Positions 41,770 through 50,688 of a DNA stretch of 64,000 nt are shown in pieces. Location: positions 1,364,001 through 1,428,000 of the forward strand of contig NZ_MOAL01000004.1 in the NCBI RefSeq assembly GCF_003731765.1, written 5' to 3'. The position numbers and the translations under genes were made by a program. The stretch's first letter is position 1. Every line of letters starts with the position of its first letter. Under the pieces are notes generated by a model. That model searched no databases, had not been told where the DNA came from, and saw only the letters and a program-made list of their open reading frames with translations. The stretch comes from Pseudomonas chlororaphis. Its GTDB lineage: Bacteria > Pseudomonadota > Gammaproteobacteria > Pseudomonadales > Pseudomonadaceae.

Positions 41770-43988
41770 GACTTGTCCATAAGAGGTTCGAGCGGTTGCG
41801 AGGAGGTTTTGGCGGCGCTGCGCTGGCGTTTGTGGATCAGCGCGGCCTTGAACAGGCCCATGATGCCCACCAGGCCGATGGCGCTGACTTCACGCAGGGC
41901 GGAGAGCGGCGTATCGAGCTTGCCGTTGCCCCAACTGGCGGCCCAGGTGTCGGCCCGCGAGAAGGTCAGGCGCACCAGTTCGCTTTGTTCGCGCAGGGTC
42001 AGCGGGTCGAACTGGGCCCCGATGAAAGGCCCGTTGCTGAACACCACGGTGGTGTTGAAATCACTGGTCTTGGCGTTGCGGAACAGCGACACCCGAATCC
42101 GCTCGCCGCGGGCGATGCTCACCCCGTCCGGCAGCTTCAGGCCCAGCCCGCTTTGCGAGAAGTCCTGGGTTTCGCCGAGCACTTCGCTGCCGTCGGCACG
42201 GGTCACCTTGACCGGCAACGCGGCGCGAACCCTTGGCTCGGCGCGCACTTGGCGGGTTTCCGAGGCCACCGCGACCGCGGCGCTGGTGATGATCAGGTTG
42301 TACACCGTCCAGGCCAGGTTGATCAGCACGGTGGTGGCGGTGCTCGGGTCGCCCCAGATCAACTGGTGGATACCGAAGCACAGGCCGGTGAGGTTCAGGG
42401 CCAGGATCACGATGTAGGGGCGGGCGAGCTTCCAGTCGAAGAACTCGCGGTCGATGATGCCGCCCTTGTCGGTGACGTTGAAGCCGCCGAACTTGGGGTT
42501 GATCAGGGCCATCAGCACCGGCGGCATGATGTACCAGGCCAGCACCGTCTCGTACACCTCGTTCCAGAACGAGTGGCGGAAGCGCCCCTGGATCTTCGAG
42601 TTGGTCATGCTGGCGTGGAACAAGTGCGGCAGCACATAGGCGGTGATCATCAGCGCCGAGGCGTGGAAGATTTCAGCACCGAAAATCAGGTACGCCAGGG
42701 GCGCGGTGAGGAACACCAGGCGCGGCAAGCCATAGAAGAAGTGCAGCATGGCGTTGGCGTAGCAGATGCGCTGGCCGAGGATCAGGCCCTTGCCGGTCAG
42801 CGGGTTGTCGGTGCGAAAGATCTGTGCCATGCCCCGGGCCCAGCGAATCCGCTGGGCGATGTGCCGCGACAGGCTTTCAGTGGCCAGGCCGGCCGCCTGG
42901 GGGATGGCCAGGTAAGCGGTGTTGTAGCCGGCGCGGTTGAGCTTGAGCGCGGTGTGGGCGTCTTCGGTCACGGTTTCCACGGCCACGCCGCCGATCTCTT
43001 CCAGGGTGGTGCGGCGCAGGATGGCGCAGGACCCACAGAAGAAGGTGGCGTTCCACAGGTCGTTGCCGTCCTGCACCAGGCCGTAGAACAGCTCGCCCTC
43101 GTTGGGCACGGCGCGGAAGGTGTTGAGGTTTTTCTCGAACGGGTCCGGGGAGAAGAAGTAGTGCGGCGTTTGCAGCATCGCCAGCTTCGGATCCTTGAGG
43201 AACCAGCCCATGCCGATCTGCAAGAAGGAGCGGGTGGGCACGTGGTCGGCGTCGAACATGGCGATGTATTCGCCGTCGGTGACCTTGAGTGCGGCGTTGA
43301 GGTTGCCCGCCTTGGCGTGGTGGTTGTTGTCGCGGGTGATGTAGTTGACGCCGATGCGCTGGCAGAAGTCGCGGAACTCGTCACGGCGACCGTCGTCGAG
43401 CACGTGGACTCGCAGCTTGTCCTTGGGCCAGTCCATTGCCTGCGCGGCGAAGATGCTCAGTTTGACGATGCTCAGGGCTTCGTTATAGGTGGGGATGAAC
43501 ACGTCCACCGTGGGCCAGGTGCTCGGGTCGCCTTGCAGCAATGCCGGGCGGCGGTGCAGGGGCCAGGCAGTCTGCACATAGCCGAAGACCAGCACCACCA
43601 GGGCGTAGAACTCCGCCAGCACCAGGCCATAGCCGAAGAAGGCGTCGAGCCAGGTGTCGAAACCCAGGGTCGAGGTCAGGCGCCAGTACATGTAGCGCAG
43701 CGACGCGATCAGCGACAGCACGATCAGCGCGAGAATCGGCAAGCGCCCCGGCAGGCGCTTGATCAGCAGGGCCGAGCCGAAGCACAGCAGGGCGAAGAAG
43801 CACTGGCTGTACAGGTCCAGCGGTGCGCTGATGGTGCTGATCAGCAGCAGCCCGGCAATCACCGAGCTGACAATGATCAGCGCCTGGCGCACCGGCTTGG
43901 GCCACTGGTTGATGCGGGCCAGCCAGGCGTTCACACGCACTTCGGTACGCCCCTGGATGTGGGGCGTGAGGTTGGGGTCACCGGTCAT
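41766..43988 (-). CDS. wssB: Cellulose synthase catalytic subunit WssB (BcsA) with PilZ domain
   Basis: 740 residues. Membrane helices flank a GT2 domain with the D,D,D,QxxRW set: VLDDGRRDEF, MFDADHVPT, TEDAHTALKL and QRIRWARGM. The C-terminal PilZ domain (about residues 590-690) has RxxxR as RAEPR and DxSxxG as DFSQSG, so it should bind c-di-GMP. It polymerises glucose from UDP-glucose and extrudes the chain. The N-terminus starts MTGDPNLTPHIQG and overlaps the end of wssA. Confidence 0.96.
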   Translation of the reverse strand: MTGDPNLTPHIQGRTEVRVNAWLARINQWPKPVRQALIIVSSVIAGLLLISTISAPLDLYSQCFFALLCFGSALLIKRLPGRLPILALIVLSLIASLRYMYWRLTSTLGFDTWLDAFFGYGLVLAEFYALVVLVFGYVQTAWPLHRRPALLQGDPSTWPTVDVFIPTYNEALSIVKLSIFAAQAMDWPKDKLRVHVLDDGRRDEFRDFCQRIGVNYITRDNNHHAKAGNLNAALKVTDGEYIAMFDADHVPTRSFLQIGMGWFLKDPKLAMLQTPHYFFSPDPFEKNLNTFRAVPNEGELFYGLVQDGNDLWNATFFCGSCAILRRTTLEEIGGVAVETVTEDAHTALKLNRAGYNTAYLAIPQAAGLATESLSRHIAQRIRWARGMAQIFRTDNPLTGKGLILGQRICYANAMLHFFYGLPRLVFLTAPLAYLIFGAEIFHASALMITAYVLPHLFHASMTNSKIQGRFRHSFWNEVYETVLAWYIMPPVLMALINPKFGGFNVTDKGGIIDREFFDWKLARPYIVILALNLTGLCFGIHQLIWGDPSTATTVLINLAWTVYNLIITSAAVAVASETRQVRAEPRVRAALPVKVTRADGSEVLGETQDFSQSGLGLKLPDGVSIARGERIRVSLFRNAKTSDFNTTVVFSNGPFIGAQFDPLTLREQSELVRLTFSRADTWAASWGNGKLDTPLSALREVSAIGLVGIMGLFKAALIHKRQRSAAKTSSQPLEPLMDKS

Positions 43989-45109
43989 GATGGAATGGAC
44001 TCTTCCGTGTCTTGCAGCATGAGCAGTTCGCTAAGCGATCCTGCGATATCGAGGATCTCTTGGCAGCCTCGGGTACTTGGGGTGTGCGCCAGCGGGTTGC
44101 GTTCGTAGGCCAGTGCCTCGCTGATGAAATGATCCTGGTGGACCACCCCCAGCAATTGGTTACCGGCTCTTTTCTTCAACACTTCGGACATGTCGACGCT
44201 GAACGCGCGGCCATCGTCCAATTGGTTGATCACGTAATGGCACTGCGGTGGAGTGTCTTTTTGCAGGTAGGGTGCCAGCAGCCGGTCCATCTGGTTGAGG
44301 CTGGTGTAGGACGCGGCGTCGGGCAAGGCCACGATCAGCACCTGGTCGGCGATTTCCAGGGCCTGACTCAGGTACGGCGTGGCGCCGGGCGGGGTGTCGA
44401 TGATCACGGTGTCGTGTTCGCCCAGGCCCATGGCACTCAGATGGCGACCCAGCCAGTAAGGGTCGGCTTCCATGTTCTGTTCCAGGCTGCGCCGCTGCTG
44501 TTCAGTGGCCACGCCATAGGGCAGGCACTGGCTGCGGGCAAAACCGCTGTGGGCGATGGCGCGCCAGGTGCTGGCGTTGTCGTTGGCCTGGATCAGCCCT
44601 GGCTGGTCAGCGCTGACGCCCAGGTGCAGGCACAGGGCATTTTGTGGGTCGAGGTCGACCGCCAGGGTCTGGCCGCCGCTGCGCTTCAGGGCACTGGCCA
44701 GGGCACCGGACAGGGTGGTCTTGCCCACGCCGCCTTTGCTCGAGACCACGGCGATGACCTTGGCCTTGAGTATCGGACGTAGATGGGAAGTGGGGGACGA
44801 CTGGCTGGTTTCACGCTTGTGCATGACTTCCGCCAACAGGCTGCCCAGGGCCGTGCTCGACGCGGCTGCCACCGGGGCTGCAATGGGCTCGGAAACCACC
44901 AGGGTCAGGTGCGCCGGTGCCGGCTCGACCGGGGTGGCGACAGGCTGCGGGGTGCTGGCTTGGGCTACCGCGACCACCAGCGGCTCGGGCGGCTTGACCG
45001 CGACCGGAGGCTCTTCGATGTAGTCGTAGGTGTGCTCGATTTCTCTGTAACTGTCCGCGCTGGCCCCGAACCGGCTAAACAGGTTCGTAATATCGTCCGA
45101 ACGATGCAT
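43985..45109 (-). CDS. wssA: Cellulose synthesis localisation ATPase WssA (BcsQ/MinD-like)
   Basis: 374 residues. The MinD-type deviant Walker A is SSKGGVGKTTLSGA near residue 125. The switch segment is IIDTPPGATPYL. The first 30 residues (MHRSDDITNLFSRFG, then YREIEHTYDYI) resemble the short BcsP/BcsR proteins of other cellulose operons, joined by a Pro-rich linker of about 80 residues. AAGGGA precedes the start. It is the first gene of the operon; it probably positions the synthase at the pole or membrane. Confidence 0.9.
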   Translation of the reverse strand: MHRSDDITNLFSRFGASADSYREIEHTYDYIEEPPVAVKPPEPLVVAVAQASTPQPVATPVEPAPAHLTLVVSEPIAAPVAAASSTALGSLLAEVMHKRETSQSSPTSHLRPILKAKVIAVVSSKGGVGKTTLSGALASALKRSGGQTLAVDLDPQNALCLHLGVSADQPGLIQANDNASTWRAIAHSGFARSQCLPYGVATEQQRRSLEQNMEADPYWLGRHLSAMGLGEHDTVIIDTPPGATPYLSQALEIADQVLIVALPDAASYTSLNQMDRLLAPYLQKDTPPQCHYVINQLDDGRAFSVDMSEVLKKRAGNQLLGVVHQDHFISEALAYERNPLAHTPSTRGCQEILDIAGSLSELLMLQDTEESIPS

Positions 45110-45694
45110 GTGATTATCCCTTGGGGTCTTGAGCAGGTTTCGTCAAAAAGAAGGGACAAATGTTTGCCCGAACGCACGCGTCCTTGTCTTTTGGTATTGC
45201 TGGTTCCATTGATGGCAATGTAATACCGTCATTATTCTGTTGTCTATTTGATTTTCTTTCAGTGGTGTTCTTTTTTTGACGTTATTTTGGCGCCTAGAAT
45301 TCCCAAAACCTTTGGCTTTGCCTATATAGCTTTGAAAGCATTGATCTAAAGCGCTTGGTCGGTGGCGCTGGCGGTCGTATTGTGCCGTGAATCGTTCGTC
45401 GGAAGTTGATTTGGATCCAATCTATCGGGAGCAATCGACGCCGGAAAATGCAGTTTTCGACCCATCCTCTGATATCGGCGGCGTTTTGGCGTTGTTTAGG
45501 CGATGCCCTGATAGGCGCGAAGAAGGCATCTTCTTTGAGGCACTCTGTGTCAATCGCGACACTTTTTTATACGCATTTGTGCCGAACGGCGGGTGTGGCT
45601 CAATCCAAAGCATGGCGCAGTGCTGTGGCAGGACGCTGACAATGGCCAAGTGCTGGTTACTTGGCGTGATGACTTCCCATTATAGAGAGCCTTG
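45110..45694. promoter_or_regulatory. 585-base AT-rich region between wssA and the RNase T2 gene
   Basis: It holds the divergent wss and RNase T2 promoters. Base composition is much more AT-rich than in the genes. An inverted repeat GGTATTGC (45193) / GCAATgtAATACC (45215) lies about 85-120 bases before wssA. Runs such as TTTTTTTGACGTTATTTTGG near 45270 may be promoter DNA. A 102-residue frame at 45387-45695 on the plus strand has no family resemblance or good start and is not called. I could not fix FleQ or AmrZ sites with confidence. Confidence 0.5.
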
Positions 45695-46342
45695 ATGAAG
45701 ACACTGTGGAGAATGGCGCTGTTCGTCGCCTTGGCATTCAACCTGGCAGCCCCGAGCCAGGCGCGGTCGCAGACTGAGGCGGTGGCGGGGGTCTTTGACT
45801 ATTACCTGCTGAGCCTGTCGTGGTCGCCGACCTTCTGTTTGAGCCAGCCGCAAAACCCCCAGTGCCTGGGCAAGGGGTATGGGTTTGTCCTGCATGGCCT
45901 GTGGCCGCAATACGCCGCCGGTGGCTGGCCCCAGTCCTGCCCGCCCTTAACCGGGTTGAGCCGAGAGGCGCGAGCCAAAGGTTTGACGTTGTTCCCCACC
46001 GCTCGTTTGTTGCAGCACGAATGGAAAAAGCACGGCACTTGCAGCGGCCTGACGCCCCTGGATTACCTGGAGGTCACCGACAAAGCCTTGGCGGTGGTGC
46101 AGATCCCCGAGGCGTTGCAGCCGTCCGACCAGGTGCGTTACCTGGAGGCCCGTGAAGTGGTGCGGTTGTTCCGTCAAAGCAACCCGCAACTGGCCGAGAA
46201 TGGCCTGGCCGTGGTGTGTCGCGGGCCTGAGCTTTCCGAGGTGCGTGTGTGCCTGACCCGCGACCTGGAGTTTGGCCCGTGCGGCCGTGGTGTGAAAAAC
46301 CAGTGCCGCAGCGGTCCGATTCGCTTGCCGCCAGTGCGTTGA
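45695..46342 (+). CDS. Secreted ribonuclease T2
   Basis: 215 residues with a signal peptide (MALFVALAFNLAAPSQARS). Both catalytic blocks of the family are present: CAS1 as HGLWPQY and CAS2 as HEWKKHGTC. SLSWSPTFC near residue 43 is also typical. It cleaves RNA to 2',3'-cyclic phosphates in the periplasm or outside. Cysteines suggest several disulfides. ATG 45695 follows GAGAGCC. The gene is divergent from wss. Confidence 0.92.
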   Translation: MKTLWRMALFVALAFNLAAPSQARSQTEAVAGVFDYYLLSLSWSPTFCLSQPQNPQCLGKGYGFVLHGLWPQYAAGGWPQSCPPLTGLSREARAKGLTLFPTARLLQHEWKKHGTCSGLTPLDYLEVTDKALAVVQIPEALQPSDQVRYLEAREVVRLFRQSNPQLAENGLAVVCRGPELSEVRVCLTRDLEFGPCGRGVKNQCRSGPIRLPPVR

Positions 46343-46418
46343 CGGTTGCCTTGAGCCTGGGTGAGGCGTGTCGGCGATGGCGTCGTTGGCTGGGGCGCCA
46401 TCATCGACAAGGTAGCGC

Positions 46419-47330
46419 CTAAAGACTGGCGCTGGCCGGGCAGGGCATAGGTGAGGGGGTGTGCCTGTCCGGAGTGAGGTCCAGCAGTGCCTGCAGGCGT
46501 TCCACGGTGGTTGGCAGGCAGCCTTGCATCGGTGCGCGCAATTCATCGCCGATCAGGCCCTGGAGTGCCAGGGCACTTTTCACCACCGCCGGGTTGGGTT
46601 CGCTGAACAGGTGCCGAATCAGCGGCAGCAGTTCGAAGAAGGTGGCCCGCGCCGCACTCAGTTGCTGGGCCTCGACCTGGTGCTGCAAACGCACGAACAG
46701 CGCCGGGCTGACCTGGGCCGAGGCGGCAATCGCGCCAGTGGCCCCCAGGCACAAGGCGTTGAACACCTGCTGGTCTTCACCGCACAGCACGTCCACGTCG
46801 CCACTGGCCAGCAGCGCCAGGGTGTTGTCCAGATTGCCCCCGCAGTCCTTGATTGCCACGATCCGTGGGTGACGCACGATGTTCAACAGGGTGCTGATGT
46901 GGAACGTGGTGCCGGTGCGATACGGAATGTCATAGAGAATCAGCGGCACGCTGGAGGCGTCGGCCACGGTCGTGAAGAAGGTTTCCAGGGCGGCCTGGGA
47001 GGGGCGGATGTAATAGGGTGCCGGCACCAACAGCCCGGCCACCGGGCGTTCGAGGATGGCGCGTTGCATGGCCAGCAGGTCGTCCAGGTGGTTGCCGGCC
47101 AGGCCCATCACCACTTGCCGAGGTGGCGCCAGCTCCAGCACGGCGTCGAGCACTGCCAATTGTTCGGCCTTGCTCAGGGCGGCGGCCTCGCCGGTGGTGC
47201 CGCAGACCACCAACCCGGCCACGCCGCTGTCCAGCAGGTGCGCGGCCAGGCGCCGGAGCGCGGGAAAGTCGATGGCACCCGCACTGAACGGCGTGACGAT
47301 AGGGACCCAGATACCTTGAAACGATGACAT
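46419..47330 (-). CDS. DapA-family (dihydrodipicolinate synthase-like) aldolase
   Basis: 303 residues. Family elements: VVCGTTGEAAALS, LILYDIPYRTG with the conserved Tyr, and the Schiff-base lysine in IVAIKDCGGNLDN. It may be an additional DapA or a related pyruvate aldolase (for example KDG aldolase or N-acetylneuraminate lyase type). The GTTGE loop and IPYRTG favour DapA. There is no lysine-pathway gene nearby, so a catabolic role is possible. It converges with the RNase gene. Confidence 0.85.
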   Translation of the reverse strand: MSSFQGIWVPIVTPFSAGAIDFPALRRLAAHLLDSGVAGLVVCGTTGEAAALSKAEQLAVLDAVLELAPPRQVVMGLAGNHLDDLLAMQRAILERPVAGLLVPAPYYIRPSQAALETFFTTVADASSVPLILYDIPYRTGTTFHISTLLNIVRHPRIVAIKDCGGNLDNTLALLASGDVDVLCGEDQQVFNALCLGATGAIAASAQVSPALFVRLQHQVEAQQLSAARATFFELLPLIRHLFSEPNPAVVKSALALQGLIGDELRAPMQGCLPTTVERLQALLDLTPDRHTPSPMPCPASASL

Positions 47331-47419
47331 GCGTATTCTCCTGAAGGTTGACCGTTTGGGTCGCCGCCAGAAGAGAAGAGGGAGGTCAGCAGGGGGGAAG
47401 GGTGTCCGTCGCGCTGGTG

Positions 47420-47444
47420 GTCCTGTCAGCTCATCTGACGGGAC
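47420..47444. promoter_or_regulatory. Inverted repeat upstream of the DapA-like gene
   Basis: GTCCTGTCAG / CTGACGGGAC, 10-bp arms (one G:T) around CTCAT. It lies in the 288-base gap between the diguanylate cyclase end and the DapA-like start, both on the minus strand. It could be an operator of the aldolase gene or the end of the cyclase transcript. Nothing else stands out in the gap. Confidence 0.35.
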
Positions 47445-47618
47445 ACAGCGCCCCGATCACATGAGCGACTGTTTCTTCGATTTAGAGGTGCAAGCCACGC
47501 GAACCCGGGCCTTGGCAATCAAGCCAATGGCGCAAAGGTCAAGGTCGCGATCGAAGGTCATAAAGGCCGACACACTCAGAAATCAGGCGCACAGTTTTAA
47601 AAGTCGGCGGCGATTTTG

Positions 47619-48566
47619 TCAATCGCGAAATACCGAGAATGCCGCGCCCATGCGCCCATTGTGTTTGGCCTGGTACAGCAGCCGATCAACCTGCTCGACA
47701 AAACCCAGGGCCGAGCCGTCGGCGGTGGCCACCGTGGTGCCCACGCCGAGGCTCAGGGTCAGCAGGTTGGAGACGCTTGAGGCTTCATGGGTGATTTGTT
47801 GTTGGCGAATCAGGTGCAGGCATTTGTCCGCCACCTGGCGCGCGGCCTCGCCATCGGTTTCCGGCAGCAGCCAGACAAACTCTTCACCGCCGATGCGGGC
47901 GATAAAGTCCCGGGGCCGATTGGCCGCCTGTGCCAGCGTCTGGGCCACGCGGCGCAGGCAGTCGTCGCCCTGGATATGGCCGTAGCGGTCGTTGTACTGC
48001 TTGAAATAATCGATATCCAGCATGATCAGGCTCAGCGGCAGGCCGGTGCGTTGGGCGCTGGTCCATTCGCGCGCCAGCACGGTGTCGAACATGCGTCGGT
48101 TGGCGATGCCGGTCAGACCGTCCTGGAAGGAATACTCCTCCAGCTGTTTCTGCAGGCGCAGCAGATGTTCCTCGGTCTTCTTGCGTTCGCTGATATCGAA
48201 CATGAAGCCGATCAGCGCCTGCACCTCGCCGTCCTTGCGCTCCACGTGCACCACATCGCGAATCCACACGTAGTCGCCGTCCCGGGTCAGGGCCCGGTAG
48301 TCGGCTTCGTGGTCGATGCCAGCCCGGGACTGGGACACGCAGAACTCCACCACATAGTCGCGATCGTCCGGGTGCATGCGCTCCACCCAGTCATTGACCC
48401 CGAGCCAGCTGTCCTGGGGCCAGCCCAGCAGGCGTTCGATCTGTGGGCCGATGTAGCTGAAGGTCATGGTCTTCCAGTCGATGCGCCAGGGAATCGCCTG
48501 TGTGGACTCCAGCAGGGTCTTGTAGACATCGCTGTCGGGTTCGGCAGTAGGAATGGCGGAGCTCAT
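47619..48566 (-). CDS. PAS-GGDEF diguanylate cyclase
   Basis: 315 residues. A PAS domain of PAS_3 type lies at residues 20-135 (FSYIGPQIERLLGWP, ending ALIGFMFDISERKK). The GGDEF domain follows (YSFQDGLTGIANRRMFD) with the active loop ARIGGEEFVW. The product-inhibition I-site RxxD is present as RPRD, five residues before GGEEF. No membrane segment, so it is a cytoplasmic enzyme making c-di-GMP in response to a PAS signal. It lies 2.5 kb from wssA, whose partner WssB has a PilZ domain. Confidence 0.93.
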   Translation of the reverse strand: MSSAIPTAEPDSDVYKTLLESTQAIPWRIDWKTMTFSYIGPQIERLLGWPQDSWLGVNDWVERMHPDDRDYVVEFCVSQSRAGIDHEADYRALTRDGDYVWIRDVVHVERKDGEVQALIGFMFDISERKKTEEHLLRLQKQLEEYSFQDGLTGIANRRMFDTVLAREWTSAQRTGLPLSLIMLDIDYFKQYNDRYGHIQGDDCLRRVAQTLAQAANRPRDFIARIGGEEFVWLLPETDGEAARQVADKCLHLIRQQQITHEASSVSNLLTLSLGVGTTVATADGSALGFVEQVDRLLYQAKHNGRMGAAFSVFRD

Positions 48567-48668
48567 GACGGTCGGGGCCTCGGCGCGAAAAAAACAGCCG
48601 CAGCATGGCGGCGATGCGCCGGGCGAATCAAGGCCTATTGCCAGCGAGGCGACGGACGCACCCCGGGC

Positions 48669-49400
48669 TTACCTGGCGTGGTGGGCGGCGGCTTTGTGGG
48701 CGATCCAGGCGCCCCAGAACAGGCTGGAAAAAAACCGCAGCGGGGCATCGAACCCGGCGTTCTGCAGCAAGGCCTGGACCGCAGCTTCGGAGGCTGGCGG
48801 GTCGGCACCCTGGAGGATTTTGCCGAGTTTGGCCTGCACCTGATCGGCACTGGCGCCCTGTTGCCGCCAACGCTGGCCCCAGGCGGCCAGCAGCAAGGGC
48901 TGGCTGGCGTAGGCCTGGTGATTGCCGGCGAGGATCAGCGGCGCGCCGGGTTTCAGGCGCTGGCTGATGGCCTGCAGGATCTGCTGCTTGGCGTCATCGC
49001 CGGGCAAGTGATGCAGGACCCCGATCAAGGTGGCGGCGTCATAGGGCTCGCCGGGGGGCAGGCTGTCGAGGGTGCCCAGGTGCACCTCGGTGCGGTCCAG
49101 CAGCTGATGCTTGCGCAATTGCGCCACGGCGGGTTCGAGCATGGCCGCCGAAGGGTCGACGGCGGTGAATTGCCATCGCGGTTCCAGCGCCGCTGCGCAG
49201 AGAATTTCCTGGGCGGTTCCGCCCACACCCACCACCAGGACGCGTGCCTCACGCCCTGTGCCCAGGCTCGCGGCCAGCAGGCAGGCGGCCAATTCATGGC
49301 AGGCCTCGTAGCCGGCCAGGGCGATGCGGCTTTGCTGGGCGTATTCGTCGGCTCGGGCGGCGTCGAACTTTTCTGCGCTGGAGGGGGTGCTGGCTGACAT
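48669..49400 (-). CDS. Class I SAM-dependent methyltransferase
   Basis: 243 residues from MSASTPSSAEKFD at 49400, with AGGA upstream; the longer frame starts in poorer context. Motif I is VLVVGVGGTAQEI, followed by FTAVDPSAAML and TLIGVLHHLPG. The C-terminal part has FFSSLFWGAWIAHK. It resembles small-molecule methyltransferases; the substrate is unknown. Confidence 0.85.
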   Translation of the reverse strand: MSASTPSSAEKFDAARADEYAQQSRIALAGYEACHELAACLLAASLGTGREARVLVVGVGGTAQEILCAAALEPRWQFTAVDPSAAMLEPAVAQLRKHQLLDRTEVHLGTLDSLPPGEPYDAATLIGVLHHLPGDDAKQQILQAISQRLKPGAPLILAGNHQAYASQPLLLAAWGQRWRQQGASADQVQAKLGKILQGADPPASEAAVQALLQNAGFDAPLRFFSSLFWGAWIAHKAAAHHAR

Positions 49401-49471
49401 GGCGAGTCCTCGGGTTAAGGTCCGATGACGGTAGCGCCAGGGAAATAATAAATAAAATTCATCTTTCGACT

Positions 49472-49500
49472 GCACTGCATTCCTCTGAGGAATGCAGTGC
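49472..49500. terminator. Perfect 14-bp palindrome after the ATP-grasp gene
   Basis: GCACTGCATTCCTC T GAGGAATGCAGTGC has perfect 14-bp arms and a one-base centre. It lies 18 bases beyond the stop of the glutathionylspermidine-synthase-like gene (minus strand). There is no U-run, so a regulator site is the alternative. Confidence 0.5.
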
Positions 49501-49518
49501 GCAGAGCGCGTGACGCCT

Positions 49519-50676
49519 TCAGTCGAGGATCAGGTGCGGCAGGAAGCGGCTGGAGTCCTTGGTGATCAGGCTGTCGTCCTCGCGCACGCCGATGCCGGCG
49601 GCCTGGTCGCCGATGACCCAGGAGCCAATCAGGGTGTAGCTGTCGTCAAAGCGCGGCAGTGGCGCCAGGGCCTGGAGGATGTAGGGCGCATCGGTGTAGG
49701 GACCGTCTTCCTTGACCAGCAGGTCGTCCTCGGTGCGCAACTCGATGTTGGCGCCCTCGCGGGAGAAGAACGGTTTGCGCACCCAGCCTTTGGGCACGGC
49801 CCGGGACGGATGGGTATCGAGGTGGGTTTCCAGCAGGTTGGGGTGGCCCTTATGGAACTCCCAGAGCAGCGGCAGGATGCCTTTGTTGGAAAGGATGGCC
49901 TTCCACGGCGGTTCGAAAAACTGCGTGTCGCACTGGGCGATGGCTGCGCCGAACGGCTCGTGGAAGATGAACTCCCAGGCGTGCAGCTTGAACAGGTGGG
50001 GGATCCAACGCTCCTGCAGGTCGACGAAGCGCCCCTCGGCGTTGAGGCCGATGTCTTCGACGTCGATGTGCCGCGATTCGATGCCGGCCTTTTCCGCGAT
50101 CAGGCGCAGGTAATCGGTGGTGGCCTTGTCTTCCACCGACGCTTTCATCGAGGCGAAGTAGAACGGCCGCTTGATCCCCAGATGGGCAAAGGCCTGGTGC
50201 AGGCGGGTATCGATGCTGTTGAACTGGTCGGCGTGGCGGGGCAGCAGGCCGCGCTCGATGTTCTGCTCCAGCCAGCCCCATTGGAACGCGGCGGTTTCGT
50301 AGAGGCTGGTGGGGGTGTCGTAGTTCAGTTCGAGCAGCTTGGCCGGGCCTTGGCCGCTGTAGGAGAAGTCCAGGCGCCCGTACAGGTGCGGGTGCCCCTC
50401 CAGCCATGAGGTGCGGATCAGGTCGTAGAACGCTGGCGGAATGCTCAGGCGCTCGAGCAATTCCTCGCTGTGCACCACCTTGTCCACCAGGTCCATGGAC
50501 ATCTCGTGGATCTCGGTGGTGGGGTCTTCCAGGTCGTTCTCGATCTGCTTGAGGCTGAACTGGTAGTAGGCGCTTTCATCCCAATAGGCTTCACCGTCGA
50601 TGGTGTGGAACAGGAAGCCGAGTTTCTCCGCGGTCTGGCGCCAGTCCGGGCGTTCCTTGCAGGCGATCTTCTTCAT
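49519..50676 (-). CDS. Glutathionylspermidine synthase-like ATP-grasp protein (YgiC/YjfC type)
   Basis: 385 residues, an ATP-grasp amide ligase related to the C-terminal half of glutathionylspermidine synthase. Motifs include GRLDFSYSGQGPAKLLELNY, YDTPTSLYETA, ILSNKGILPLLWE and REGANIELR. The amidase half is absent, as in E. coli YgiC and YjfC. It is thought to ligate a polyamine or peptide-like substrate at the cost of ATP. Last gene of the yjf-like cluster, 12 bases after the DUF1190 lipoprotein. Confidence 0.9.
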   Translation of the reverse strand: MKKIACKERPDWRQTAEKLGFLFHTIDGEAYWDESAYYQFSLKQIENDLEDPTTEIHEMSMDLVDKVVHSEELLERLSIPPAFYDLIRTSWLEGHPHLYGRLDFSYSGQGPAKLLELNYDTPTSLYETAAFQWGWLEQNIERGLLPRHADQFNSIDTRLHQAFAHLGIKRPFYFASMKASVEDKATTDYLRLIAEKAGIESRHIDVEDIGLNAEGRFVDLQERWIPHLFKLHAWEFIFHEPFGAAIAQCDTQFFEPPWKAILSNKGILPLLWEFHKGHPNLLETHLDTHPSRAVPKGWVRKPFFSREGANIELRTEDDLLVKEDGPYTDAPYILQALAPLPRFDDSYTLIGSWVIGDQAAGIGVREDDSLITKDSSRFLPHLILD

Positions 50677-50688
50677 GGCCGTGGCTCC

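Noticed and set aside
39562..44108. Two long plus-strand frames (39562-41757, 41796-44108) opposite wssB and wssC
   Set aside because: Both are stop-free shadows; the minus-strand genes carry the BcsA and BcsB signatures.
45387..45695. 102-codon frame upstream of the RNase T2 gene
   Set aside because: No ribosome binding site, cysteine-rich random-looking sequence, AT-rich regulatory DNA, and it runs into the RNase start.
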